Positions 21,301 through 30,253 of a stretch of DNA of 64,000 nt are shown one piece after another. Below the pieces are notes generated by a model. The model was not told the origin of the DNA and ran no database searches. It was given only the letters and a program-made list of their open reading frames with translations. Each line of letters opens with the position of its first letter. Positions within the stretch are counted from its first letter, which is position 1. Origin of the DNA: Macrophomina tecta. Taxonomy: Eukaryota > Ascomycota > Dothideomycetes > Botryosphaeriales > Botryosphaeriaceae. The translations under genes and the position numbers were made by a program. The DNA lies in assembly GCA_024180945.1 (NCBI GenBank), contig JAKSGN010000007.1:4340001-4404000 (forward strand), given 5' to 3'.

Positions 21301-23541
21301 CGAAAGACGGTCCAGCGTATAGTCTCGCAATGCGACCTTTGCATCCGGAGCAAAGCCGCGACACACGCTCCGTACGGACATTTACAACCCCTGGAAGTAC
21401 CAGAACGACCATGGCAATGGGTCACGCTAGACTTCATCACAAAGCTACCAAGGTCTAGGGACCCGCTCACAGAAGTCAAGTTCGACTCGATCCTAGTCTT
21501 TGTCGACAGACTCACGAAGTACGCCTACTTCTTGCCCTACCTAGAGGCATCGAATGCAGAACAGCTAGCCCACACGTTTCTCCGATACATCTTCGCGGAT
21601 CACGGAATGCCGGAAGTATTGGTTTCGGACAGGGACAAGCTGATGAGATCAGAATTTTGGCAAACGCTTATGCGCCAGCTTGGAGCAAAGAACAAACTCT
21701 CTACAACGGCACACGCGCAAACCGACGGCCAGACAGAACGGATGAACCGGACTCTCGAACAGTATCTTCGCTGTTACATCAACTACCCACAGGATGACTG
21801 GGCCACATGGCTACCCATGGCACAATTCGCCTATAACAGCGCCAAACAAGAGTCAACCAACGTATCCCCGTTCTTTGCCAACTATGGGTTTGAACCAGAC
21901 GCGTATAGAGAGGCCATCCCAAGCAGAAAATTGGCCCAGAAAGGCGTTCTCAAGGCCGAGCAGCTAAGGGGATTGCACAAAGCCATCAGTCTCGACCTCG
22001 AATATGTACGAATTATGATGTCCAAATACTACAACAGACGGCACCAGGCGGCACCGAACCTTAAAAGGGGGGATAAAGTGTACCTCCTCACGAAAAACAT
22101 CAAATCAAAACGACCGAGCGACAAATTGGATTTCAAGAAAATCGGTCCATTCGAAATTGCAGAAAAACTCGGAGAAGTCACGTATCGACTCAAATTGCCT
22201 AACACACGGATGAACTCCACCTTTCACGTGGCAATGCTCGAGCCAGCACCAGAAAACGCCACCATTCCGGAAACTCAGGAAGAAATTATACCAGAAAACC
22301 CTGACGCCGAAGAAGACCAGTACCCAGTCGAGAAGATCCTAGACTGCAAGCGGTTCGGTCGTCAGCTCAAATATCTCGTCAAATGGGAAGGTTACGGGAA
22401 TGAAGACAACCAGTGGGTGCCAAAGGACGACATACACTCAGACCTTGTCACGGAGTTCCATCGCCAGAACCCTGACCTCCCGCGGAAACGAGGCCGTCCT
22501 CGAACGAGAACGACGGAAGGCCCTCGAGAGTCGCAACATCCCACACCAGGGACGACGACCGGCGAACAGAATCCACAGGTCCAGGAGAACGCGGGGACCA
22601 CGCACCAGCCACAGGCTCGCCGGCAGAATCGGCAAACCCAGCCTCCCGCGGCGCAGCAGGATCCACCGACTCGTGACGTGGCCGTTTTGACGCGGACGGA
22701 CCCCCGGAATTCTCAGGGTCAGACGGCTCCCCAGCCGCCAGCTGCTCCAACAGCCTCTGATCCTTCATCTCCAGAGCCGCGACATCCTCCGAAGAAAGTT
22801 CGCGATCAAGAATGGAGAAACCACGATCCTCCAGCAACTTCTGCTGTTTCCGAAGGCGTACTAGCTTCGAGGAAGAAGCGCGAAGGCGAGATTGTAACCT
22901 CTCCAACGCCTCCGAGGCCTCCTGGAAATCACGATAAGCAGCCTCCTCCTCAGAACGGATCCGCTCTTGTTGGCGACGCAAACGATTCACTGTTAGGACG
23001 TCAGCAAGGAAAAGAACAAAAAAAACGAATCCTTACTAGTGGACACGGAAACCCTCTGAGCGTCACACATGGTATAACCACGAGCCGCACACTCTCCACA
23101 ACGGGACGAACGAGGACCAATCCTACAGACACGCCCGTTAGCGGAACAATCGAAACAAGCACGCGTGACCGGAGCAAAGGAATTGATCGCGGTCGACAAC
23201 TCAGCGCGATAAGCCGACTCGTCGCGAGAACGTTTCACGCCAGCCATGACGAAGGAAACTTACGGGAGAAAGAGGAATCACAGCAGCAGACGAATTATAG
23301 CCTTTACGGAGAATCTTCGGGCCGAAGATCCTTAAAGGGGGGGATAGTGTTACGGCGCAGCCTACACAGGACCTGGGTAAGAAGGATAAGAAGGACAAGC
23401 GGGGCGCCTACGCGCCCGCGAGAAAGATCCACCGGCAAGGAGTCACGTGACTCCCGGTTCAACTGTTCAGAGCCTTGGCACTCTGAACTCCTGAACTCGC
23501 GAAGTTCAGACGTTCAACCGCTTGGCAGAATGAACCCATGA
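18232..23541 (+). CDS. pol: Pol polyprotein of the nested chromovirus (PR-RT-RH-IN-chromodomain)
   Basis: The frame is open for 1,769 codons and overlaps gag by 94 bases; translation probably enters by -1 frameshift at 18316. Numbering from 18232, the aspartic protease active site DTG is at residues 85-87 (ILIDTGSSGNF) and the reverse transcriptase runs from about 490 to 700 with YLDD at 636-639. RNase H begins about residue 775 (EVETDASGFALGA). The integrase has an HHCC zinc finger (HVAPAHGHQG and CDLCIRSK) and a DDE core (TLDFITK, VSDRDK, DGQTERMNR). A chromodomain lies at about 1364-1405 (VEKILDCKRFGRQLKYLVKW), defining the chromovirus lineage. The last about 350 residues are Pro/Arg-rich, overlap the antisense gene and run into the 3' LTR, so the true C-terminus may be shorter. 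Confidence 0.93.
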   Translation: MDQLETSIPSSQRMGRLHAQRSLRLSEAKKLDGPTALGSTQGPQSRSLHMVSRTSNTEILTGPNLWKQFKTKGTLNGVPIRILIDTGSSGNFIHNEFVEQCKILYRKKKEPYPLSGFDGKSSVYGEGWVKIETEEATLQIKNHREQISLDVQRIPGHDIILGMPWIRTQKPIFDFSEGDEIVFREEIDDLLRKFGLRMENGLMNTLQRLLSTMNREVASVRPKSGSCVGDSDSGVSQNQDCDAEGEASLVKCNPIAGISPTERNDTLESSREEQDSNDGVRPSDGNINGNLEGGLRQDQDCSVQDAASSVKCSASSGVSPTESSIPENQVQHLSRRTTRRKRKAKSKASRKQLAATEPPVDVQTISREAFRRMRRQGQQVCLMYIKPSPAVQQRALARAQRERPRDEDCPTPIGGDDPARIKRGQHGSLEMWQQPQGTPPIPEMETVPDEYWDLVAVCQERGKGDLPKHQPWDHEIPLKPGTKPAYKPIYSLSKKEMEALKEYIEKNLERGYIRPSTSSAGYPILFVPKKNGKLRLCVDYRQLNDITIKNRYPLPRIDELQDKLGNAKYFTKLDLRDGYHLVRIKEGEEWKTAFRTRLGLYEYTVMPFGLTNAPATFQNLVNDTLREYLDIFCMAYLDDILIFSDTLEEHKKHVRKVLETLQAKNLTIAPDKCFWHTQKVEFLGFVITPGHVGMDDSKLDSIREWPVPKTIKEVQSFLGFANFYRKFIWNYSKVTEPLTRLTQKEHGFQWGDDQQQAFDSLKRMFCEAPVLGIYDPDKPIEVETDASGFALGACLSQPDDEGRWHPIAFYSRKFTPAELNYDTHDKELLAIVSAFKHWRHYLEGTDQQVIVHCDHQNLTRFTTTKELNRRQVRWSQELASYNFKITHRKGVDNAAADALSRRVDYMEGRIEPQPAVLQWTSDGSLTLARQSFPMLRIESNPWHQKIREAYAQDSFAQELLALEDDPRVARDREGTLLFKGLIYVPTRLREALVKDMHVAPAHGHQGIDRTTERITQNFYFPGLRKTVQRIVSQCDLCIRSKAATHAPYGHLQPLEVPERPWQWVTLDFITKLPRSRDPLTEVKFDSILVFVDRLTKYAYFLPYLEASNAEQLAHTFLRYIFADHGMPEVLVSDRDKLMRSEFWQTLMRQLGAKNKLSTTAHAQTDGQTERMNRTLEQYLRCYINYPQDDWATWLPMAQFAYNSAKQESTNVSPFFANYGFEPDAYREAIPSRKLAQKGVLKAEQLRGLHKAISLDLEYVRIMMSKYYNRRHQAAPNLKRGDKVYLLTKNIKSKRPSDKLDFKKIGPFEIAEKLGEVTYRLKLPNTRMNSTFHVAMLEPAPENATIPETQEEIIPENPDAEEDQYPVEKILDCKRFGRQLKYLVKWEGYGNEDNQWVPKDDIHSDLVTEFHRQNPDLPRKRGRPRTRTTEGPRESQHPTPGTTTGEQNPQVQENAGTTHQPQARRQNRQTQPPAAQQDPPTRDVAVLTRTDPRNSQGQTAPQPPAAPTASDPSSPEPRHPPKKVRDQEWRNHDPPATSAVSEGVLASRKKREGEIVTSPTPPRPPGNHDKQPPPQNGSALVGDANDSLLGRQQGKEQKKRILTSGHGNPLSVTHGITTSRTLSTTGRTRTNPTDTPVSGTIETSTRDRSKGIDRGRQLSAISRLVARTFHASHDEGNLREKEESQQQTNYSLYGESSGRRSLKGGIVLRRSLHRTWVRRIRRTSGAPTRPRERSTGKESRDSRFNCSEPWHSELLNSRSSDVQPLGRMNP
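18316..18359 (+). promoter_or_regulatory. Programmed -1 frameshift signal between gag and pol
   Basis: The heptamer A AAA AAC (18316-18322) lies in the correct phase in gag (AAA AAC then the TAG stop). A -1 slip enters the pol frame as Lys-Lys-Leu-Asp-Gly. Five bases downstream, GGCCC (18328-18332) can pair with GGGCC (18355-18359), enclosing a TGGG/CCCA hairpin (18341-18353), which would be a suitable stimulatory structure. The heptamer is preserved in the RIP-mutated copy at 14163-14169. Confidence 0.75.
22448..23247 (-). CDS. Antisense Zn2Cys6-like/coiled-coil protein carried by the retrotransposon
   Basis: There are two exons on the strand opposite pol: 23247-23037 and 22989-22448. They are joined across a 47-nt intron with a GTAAGG donor, CTAAC branch and CAG acceptor; the splice recreates frame through a split ATG codon. 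The product is 250 residues. Residues 31-61 have six cysteines spaced C-x2-C-x6-C-x8-C-x2-C-x7-C (CFDCSANGRVC then CGEC), which fits the fungal Zn(II)2Cys6 binuclear cluster. Residues about 70-130 form a charged coiled coil (NRLRRQQERIRSEEE, SKLVRLRKQQKLL). The C-terminal half is acidic, Ser/Pro-rich and ends in a conserved SFSFEDGLVSAGGQGSGD block. The architecture resembles a DNA-binding regulator, or a structural protein of the element; the function is unknown. Confidence 0.75.
23313..23329. repeat. Palindrome upstream of the polypurine tract
   Basis: ATCTTCGG and CCGAAGAT surround one central G. The outer element keeps the same palindrome in a 9-bp-arm version at 26974-26992, although neighbouring DNA has diverged. 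Confidence 0.7.
23334..23347 (+). other. Polypurine tract
   Basis: AAAGGGGGGGATAG directly abuts the 3' LTR and would prime plus-strand synthesis. The same tract precedes the outer 3' LTR at about 26996-27009. Confidence 0.8.
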
Positions 23542-23789
23542 ACTATCAGATTGTATACACTCTCCCACTATTATATAAACCACACTCTTTAGATAGCTTT
23601 GACCTTCGTGGTCAACTTCAATAACAATTCGCACATTGTTAGTAACACGGCCTTCGCACGCAGTGCTCAGTCTTGTCACGTGTTCGACTTGCTCTCACCC
23701 TCTTCTTGTACCCACTCAAGGAAATCCTTCGACAGGTTTTCTCCCTCTTCGGTGTTTGGATCCTTAGAGGCAGAGGCCCGCTCGTTACA
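23348..23789 (+). repeat. 3' LTR of the nested element
   Basis: This 442-bp copy matches the 5' LTR with no difference seen by eye, supporting a very recent insertion. Confidence 0.95.
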
Positions 23790-23794
23790 ACGAT
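23790..23794. repeat. Target-site duplication ACGAT (right, nested element)
   Basis: These five bases are identical to 15949-15953. The outer RT sequence resumes immediately after. Confidence 0.9.
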
Positions 23795-26141
23795 ACGCTA
23801 CGTGAATACTTAGATATCTTCTATCTAGCTTATCTCGACGATATTCTTATCTTCTTAGAAACACTCGAGGAATATAAAAAGTATATTAGAAAAGTCCTAG
23901 AAACTCTCTAAGCTAAGAACCTAACCATCGTACCCGATAAGTGCGAGTAGTATATATAAAGAATAAAATTCTTAGGCTTCGTTATTACCCCCGGATATAT
24001 CGAGATAAACGACTCGAAACTAGATTCTATTAAGAAATAGCTAGTATTAAAAATAATTAAGAAAGTATAGTCCTTTCTTAGGTTTACGAACTTCTATAGG
24101 AAGTTCATCTAGAACTATTTAAAGATTACAAAATCTTTAACGCGACTTACTTAGAAGGAGTATAGCTTCTAATAGAGAGATAATTAGTAGTAAGCCTTCG
24201 ATTTGCTAAAATAAATATTTTATAAAGCACCCGTCTTAGGAATATATAATCCCGATAAACTAATCGAAGTAGAAACTAATGCGTTAGAATTCGCCCTAGA
24301 AGTATATCTTAGCTAGCCTAACGATAAAGGTAGATAGTATTCGATCGCGTTCTACTTAAGAAAGTTTACCCTAGTAGAGCTTAACTACGATACTTATAAT
24401 ACGAAGCTCTTAGCTATTATCTTAGTATTTAAGTACTAGAGATACTACTTAGAAGGAGCCGACTAATAAATAATAGTATATTATAACTATTAGAATCTTA
24501 CACGCTTTACCACGACTAAGGAACTAAACCGACGATAGGTTTACTAGTTATAAGAATTAGCATCCTATAATTTTAAGATTACGTATAGAAAAGGTATAGA
24601 TAACGCCGCCGCTAACGCGCTTAGTAGAAGAATAGACTATATAAAAGATAAAATCGAGCTGTAACCTATAGTACTATAGTGGATAAGCGATAGATTGCTT
24701 ATTCTTACTAAATAGTCTTTCCTAATGCTTCGCATCGAGTTAAACCCGTGGTATTAGAAGATTCGAGAAGTATATACTTAAAACTTCTTCGCGTAGGAAC
24801 TTTTAGCGCTTAAGGACGACCCGCGTATTACTCGAGATAGAGAAGGAACGCTTCTCTTTAAAAAATTAATCTATATCCCGATAAGACTACGAGAAGCACT
24901 CGTTAAAGATATATATATAATACCCGCGCATAGATATTAGAGTATTAATAAAACGACTGAGAGGGTTACGCAAAACTTCTACTTTCTAGAATTACGGAAA
25001 ATAGTCTAGCGTATAGTTTCGTAATACGACCTTTATATCCAAAGTAAAGCCGTAATATACGCTCTATATAAATAACTATAACCCCTAGAAGTTCTAGAAC
25101 GACTATAGCAATAAATTACGCTAGACTTTATTATAAAACTACTAGAGTCTAGAGACCCGCTTATAAAAGTTAAGTACGACTTAATTCTAGTCTTTATTAA
25201 TAGACTTACGAAGTACGCACTCTTTTTATTCTACTTAAAGGTATTAAATATAGAATAGCTAGCCTATACGTTTCTCTAATATATCTTCGCGGATCGCGGA
25301 ATGCCGGAAGTATTAGTCTTAGATAAAAATAAGCTAATAAGATCGGAATTTTAGTAAATACTTACACGCTAGCTTAGAGTAAAGAATAAACTCTCTATAA
25401 CGGTATACGCGTAAACTAATAGCTAGATAGAACGGATAAACTAGACTCTCGAATAATATCTCCGCTGTTATATTAACTATCTATAGAATAACTAGGCTAT
25501 ATAGCTACCTATAGTATAATTCGCCTATAATAGCGCTAAGTAAGAGTTAACTAACGTATCCCCGTTCTTTACTAACTATAGGTTTAAACTAGACGCGTAT
25601 AGAGAAGCTATCTTAAGTAGAAAATTAGCCTAGAAAGGCGTTCTTAAAGCCGAGTAGCTAAGAGGATTATATAAAGCTATTAGTCTCGACCTTAAATATA
25701 TACGAATTATAATATCTAAATACTATAATAGACGGCACTAGGCGGCACCGAATCTAAAAGAGAAGAATAAAGTATACCTCCTTACGAAAAATATTAAATT
25801 AAAGCGACCGAGCGACAAATTAGATTTTAAGAAAATCGGTCTATTCGAAATTATAGAAAAACTTAGAGAAGTTACGTATCGACTTAAATTACCTAATATA
25901 CGGATAAATTCTACCTTCTACGTAGTATTACTCGAGCTAGTACTAGAAAACGCTACTATTCTAGAAACTTAGAAAGAGATTATACCGGAAAACCCTAACG
26001 CCGAGAAAGACTAGTACCTAGTCGAGAAGATTCTAGACTATAAACGGTTTAGTCGTTAGCTTAAATATCTCGTTAAATGGGAAGGTTACGGGAATAAAGA
26101 TAACTAGTGGGTATTAAAGGACGATATATACCTAAACCTTA

Positions 26142-26908
26142 TTATAGAATTCTATCGCCAGAACCCGGACCTCCTACGGATACGAGGTCGTCCCCGAACG
26201 AGAACGACGAAAAACCCTTAAGAACCGTCGAATCTATTATAAATAAAGACAAACGGGCAGAATTTATAGGCTTGGGGGAACGAGGCGATCGTACCTTAGC
26301 CCTAGGTTCGCTAGCCGACTTAGCCGCCTACGGCGTAGTAGAATCCACCGACTCGTAACGTAGCCGTTTTAACAAGGAGCCCTTAGAATTTTTAGGGTTA
26401 GAAGAGCCCCCGGAAGAACCCTCCGCCTTGGAGCGTTTTAGCGCCTTAAGGGAGTTAAATTCTATACGAATTATTCGAGAACGACGCTTCTTTAGAAAGC
26501 GCTACTGTTTGCGTAATCGCTTTAACTTAGTAGCCGCCGTTTATAAGATAATAAAGGTTGTACTCTCCTTGGCCTCTAAACGTGCTTGTTCCCGGTTAAG
26601 CTTATCTACTAGAGAAGGTTAGTAAAAAATAGGGAATAACTAGCGAGAAACCTATAACCCGAGTTACTCGTCTTGGCGATATCGCACTCCTTCTAGCGAG
26701 CCTTAAGGCAAGCCGCGCAGACCTTAGAATTGTTCGGCAACGCCACGTATTTAGACTCGTACTCTAAGTAGTTAGTATAAGGAACTATCTCTACCCCGTT
26801 TAGAAGAATATCGCGAAGTTGTCGTTTGCGAGAAAGGGTAGAACGATATTACTTAGTCGAATAAGAAATAACCTTGGAGTCGTTAGGATAGGAACGTTTT
26901 AAAGTTAT
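26142..26908 (-). pseudogene. Antisense accessory gene of the outer element, decayed
   Basis: On the strand opposite to pol, the reading begins at ATA 26908-26906 (intact ATG) and ends at a stop at 26144-26142, the position equivalent to the stop of the nested copy's antisense gene. Recognisable parts are an N-terminal KRS, a CAACLKAR.KECD cysteine group, a putative short intron (about 26651-26609, ACTAAC branch, CTCTAG end), a basic coiled-coil stretch with KLKRLRKQ, then KRLRYESVDS, RSPRSPKPINS and SFSFGDDLVSVGGPGSGD. These match KLVRLRKQ, KRPRHESVDP, WSPRSPGPVDS and SFSFEDGLVSAGGQGSGD in the nested copy, although the DNA there is no longer alignable by eye. Several stops are present. Confidence 0.75.
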
Positions 26909-27009
26909 AACGGAAACTTATAGGTAGAGAAAGAAAGGTAAGAAGCCCGTAGAAGAATATACGCAGACGGAAGAATCTTCGGGCCGAAGATTCCTAAAGG
27001 GGGGGATAG

Positions 27010-27447
27010 TATTACGGCATAGCCTTTACGGGAGTATAGAAAGGAAGGTAGGGGAGCCTTAGAAGAGATCCTACCTAGAAAGGATCGTATTACGTAGCTT
27101 AGTACGTGACCTTTTCCTATAGACCTATATGTCGCCCTTAAGAGCCTGGGCTACATAGAGCAATAGTCGCCTAGTATAGCTACGGCGACATCTAGTAATA
27201 CTAGATTATAGATACTTTTCTACTTATATATAAACCACACTTTTTAGATAGCTTTGACCTTCGTGGTTAACTTTAATAACAATTTAGTATATTGTTAGTA
27301 ACACGGCCTTCGCACGTAGTGCTCAGTCTCGTTACGTGTTCGACTTGCTCTTACCCTCTTCTTGTACCCACTTAAGGAAAACCCCCTCGACAGGTTTTCT
27401 CCCTCTTCGGTGTTTGGATCCTTAGAGGTAGAGGCCCGCTCGTTACA
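27010..27447 (+). repeat. 3' LTR of the outer element
   Basis: The LTR is 438 bp and begins TATTACGG (intact TGTTACGG with G-to-A) directly after the polypurine tract. The last about 200 bases keep mostly ancestral sequence and end TTACA, while its first half is RIP-mutated. This is the mirror image of the 5' LTR. Confidence 0.88.
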
Positions 27448-27452
27448 CAGGC
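27448..27452. repeat. Target-site duplication CAGGC (right, outer element)
   Basis: These five bases are identical to 11818-11822 and directly abut the 3' LTR. Confidence 0.85.
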
Positions 27453-30253
27453 GCACAGCTCTAGTGGCCTCCGATCTTCTAATATTACTTCTCAACTAGT
27501 CGGCAGGCGATCGGAAGAGCTTGCTGGTACATACCTCAATGGAAGTCCATGAGGGCTCCTCAGCACGTCAGGATAGGCTTTGTTTTGTGATATTTTTCAT
27601 TGGAAAATACTCAGCTAGGAAGAGCCCCTTGCAGCAAACTTAATTTATGGGGGATTCGTGATCAAGGAGGATCGGTCGTTTACGACTGGCGCATTTGCAG
27701 CGAAGCCTGCGCCACCATCCCTGCCAGCTGCGGAATGGTGCTAGGTGCCCACTGCTTGCCCATCTCTCTCCGCAGAAGCTTGGATGGTCGGTGATGTAAA
27801 GGTGTAGGGCACTTTTTGGGGTCGAAAGGACTAGAATCATTGGCGTGCTGCGGTTGCCCCAACTTGGAACACGCGCTCAACGCCAGCTTTGGAATACTGG
27901 CCACGTACAGGCTTTCATGAGCACTTGAACTTATTCTCTTTGCATCTTGCGCAGATTTTACTGGCCCTTTTTGGGAAAAGGGTGTTGATACTACGGATCT
28001 GGTCGGCATCAATGGCTGTGCAGCTGTGGTTATGCAACTTGGAGACATATTGTTGGATTTGGTGGTGATACCATCAATTGAGAATGAGTGGCATGAGGAC
28101 TGAGACGGCTGCTCAGGGGGAGCCTCTTATCCGTCCTCTTCCGTGCCTAAGATAAAGTTTATTGTACACACACGTGATATTCCAACACGTCTATAGTTGA
28201 TACCGGTAATGGACCAGGCAGACCATGCCAATTTGCATATATCTAGGCAATTAAAGCCACGAAACCCGGGAGCTATAAGGTTTGGCTGCTGCATGCTAAG
28301 GTAGATGCCGCTACAGGTGCGGAGACCTGGAGAAGGAGGGTGTGCACGTTGCGCAGTGGCGCGCAACTGGCCCGGCCTGGTGGTGTGATTTCTCCGAAAA
28401 ACTGCACCCTGTGATTTCGACAGTTATTTTAGATTGCTTTGACGAGTATGGGTGGTTGGTTGCACGGTATGTAACACCTTTCGCAATGTCTTCCACCGAC
28501 TCCGGAGGGCATGGAAAGTTCAAACTCTAATGTAGATTGCTATGGTCGCGTATCTCATGCACTCACTGACTGTTCGATTAACCCCGCATTCGGCTAGGGA
28601 AACCGCTGCAACAAAGATTTTCACTGGAAATTTCCCCTCATTCCCGTAGACTTGGCGGATTCCGGTTAAGAAATCCGGGTGGGAAAAGGCCGTCTTGTGC
28701 GGTGTCAGAATAAGCGCTTCGACTTCATACAAGATGTTCAGGGAATATATTGAGACGTCATCTACGCTCCAGGACATCTATATGAAGTCGTTGTTATACC
28801 ATATTTCCCCGAATCTGACCGTTCTCGCTACGGTCGTCTTCTCCACATCAATCTGTTCGAATTCCTTGCCCTTAGAGTTAGCTACTGGGACCAAGTAGGT
28901 GGCCAGTGTGAAAATGAACGCACAGAAAAAGTAAGGAACTCTATCTGTAGTTCCAACGTAATTGATCGCTACATGTATATATACCCATGCGAGCGGATAG
29001 CCGTAGTCTAGCACGTCTTTCTATTAATGCGAAACATGAGCAGTCGCAGTGGCATAGATGCCTTCAATGTACTCAAGTCTCATGGTAAAGCATCAGCGAC
29101 AGCTACGTCATGTACATCATCTCTCATTGCTCAGTACAAGCCTATGCTTCTGTGCTTATCCTCCCATCCTTTAAGCGTTGCAACAGAAACTTCATTCCTC
29201 GGCCCTAATACACATTTGAATCGCTGAAGAAGCGGGGTGAGCGCCCAGAGCACCTTGGCAGAGACGACAAGCCGAAGGCTCGGGACAAGTTATAATACGA
29301 AAAATGTGCCGCCAAGCACTGAAGGGGGGATTAGTCGATCTATTTCACTATCCAGAATCGTGTCAGCTTGGCAGCAGATAGCCCTGGAACGCTGGGGAGA
29401 AAGTGTAAGGTGCTTTGATAGATTGCATAGGGGGGCAGAAGAGAAAGTGGAGAGGGTCGGTAGAGAGAAAAGCTCCCTTGGCAATGCCATCTGCAGGAAC
29501 CCGTCCGGCGTAGCGAGAATGGTCTTGACCTTAATGCTTAATGAGTCAGGAAGTTCCATCCTAGCCTGGCAGCAGATGAAGGGAGGGGAACAGAAGTCAG
29601 AATTCAAAGATTGAGTATGCTCAGTGGAGCCATTCCGCAATTTTTGTGTCTGTGAGATGAAATATACAAAAGATGGAATGGCGACCTCACACTGCCGCCC
29701 GCCGGAGCGAAGCCTGGAGCCCTATATGGATGGTGTGCTGGTGTGGGCCGCTAACGCCGCAATGACACCAAGAAGAGGCAGGATGATAGGACTTAATGTG
29801 TCAAATGAACTAGAATGAAACCCTTGAAGACCTCGACAGGAAACATTCTCGCTACTAGTACAAAATGGCAGTGTGTGAGACCGTGCTATAAAACGTTGCT
29901 AAACCCACAGATTGGCTCTCCAAAGCGAGCTCTTAAGAGGCAGGAATGCTCTTTCTCGGCGTCGGGCGACATGCGCCGCTATTTTTTTTCAGGCCCCTGC
30001 TTCAATTTTCGCACAAGCAGCGGGCGACCGAGCGCTGAGGAGCCGGGACTGCGAATGAGAGGCGCAGCCTTTTTTTTAGCTGGTTTGATACTCCTCCGGC
30101 GGCTATTTCGTGGCCCCCACGTAGTTCTATGTTTAGTCTCAAATTGTTGCCTTGCGCTAGTCTAAGAATAGGCTGCAAGCGAATCATTCGGGGCCTTCGC
30201 CCTCATATCGCCCACTCACTCGTATCACACACTTTCTTCAGCACCAGGCCGCT
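27453..30253. other. Intergenic, possible gene remnants
   Basis: I see no gene I can defend. A minus-strand frame at 28048-27680 (122 codons) and another at 29014-28520, interrupted by a single TAG immediately followed by ATG, are longer than expected in this AT-richer DNA; the second has a hydrophobic stretch (YFFCAFIFTLATYLVPVA). Neither matches a family I know. T-rich runs at about 29981 and 30071 lie upstream of the next gene. Confidence 0.4.

Larger units (their letters stand above)
15954..23789 (+). mobile_element. Young, structurally complete Ty3/gypsy chromovirus
   Basis: The element is 7,836 bp, begins TG and ends CA, and has two 442-bp LTRs that look identical by eye. A perfect 5-bp duplication, ACGAT, flanks it (15949-15953 and 23790-23794). 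All modules are present in order: LTR, primer site, gag, frameshift signal, pol with chromodomain, antisense gene, polypurine tract, LTR. No RIP-type changes are seen. It therefore inserted recently and after the surrounding older relative had been mutated. Confidence 0.96.
14163..26220 (+). pseudogene. pol of the outer element, RIP-inactivated and split by the nested insertion
   Basis: The coding remnant occupies 14163-15953 (protease to mid reverse transcriptase) and 23795 to about 26220 (rest of RT, RNase H, integrase, chromodomain). The gap is exactly the nested element plus its duplicated ACGAT. Stops are frequent, mostly TAG from CAG or TGG. Homology to the intact pol is continuous up to the chromodomain (around 26040-26110). 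Beyond about 26220 the DNA diverges from the nested copy. Confidence 0.85.
11823..27447 (+). mobile_element. RIP-degraded Ty3/gypsy chromovirus, interrupted by a younger relative
   Basis: The element starts and ends with 438-bp LTRs and is flanked by a 5-bp duplication, CAGGC (11818-11822 and 27448-27452). Without the nested insertion its length is about 7,784 bp. Line-by-line comparison with the nested intact copy shows abundant C-to-T and G-to-A changes, mostly CpA to TpA or the complement, turning Trp and Gln codons into stops. This is the signature of RIP. Gag, pol and an antisense gene are all recognisable but dead. The insertion at 15954 splits the reverse-transcriptase region upstream of the YLDD motif. 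Confidence 0.93.
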
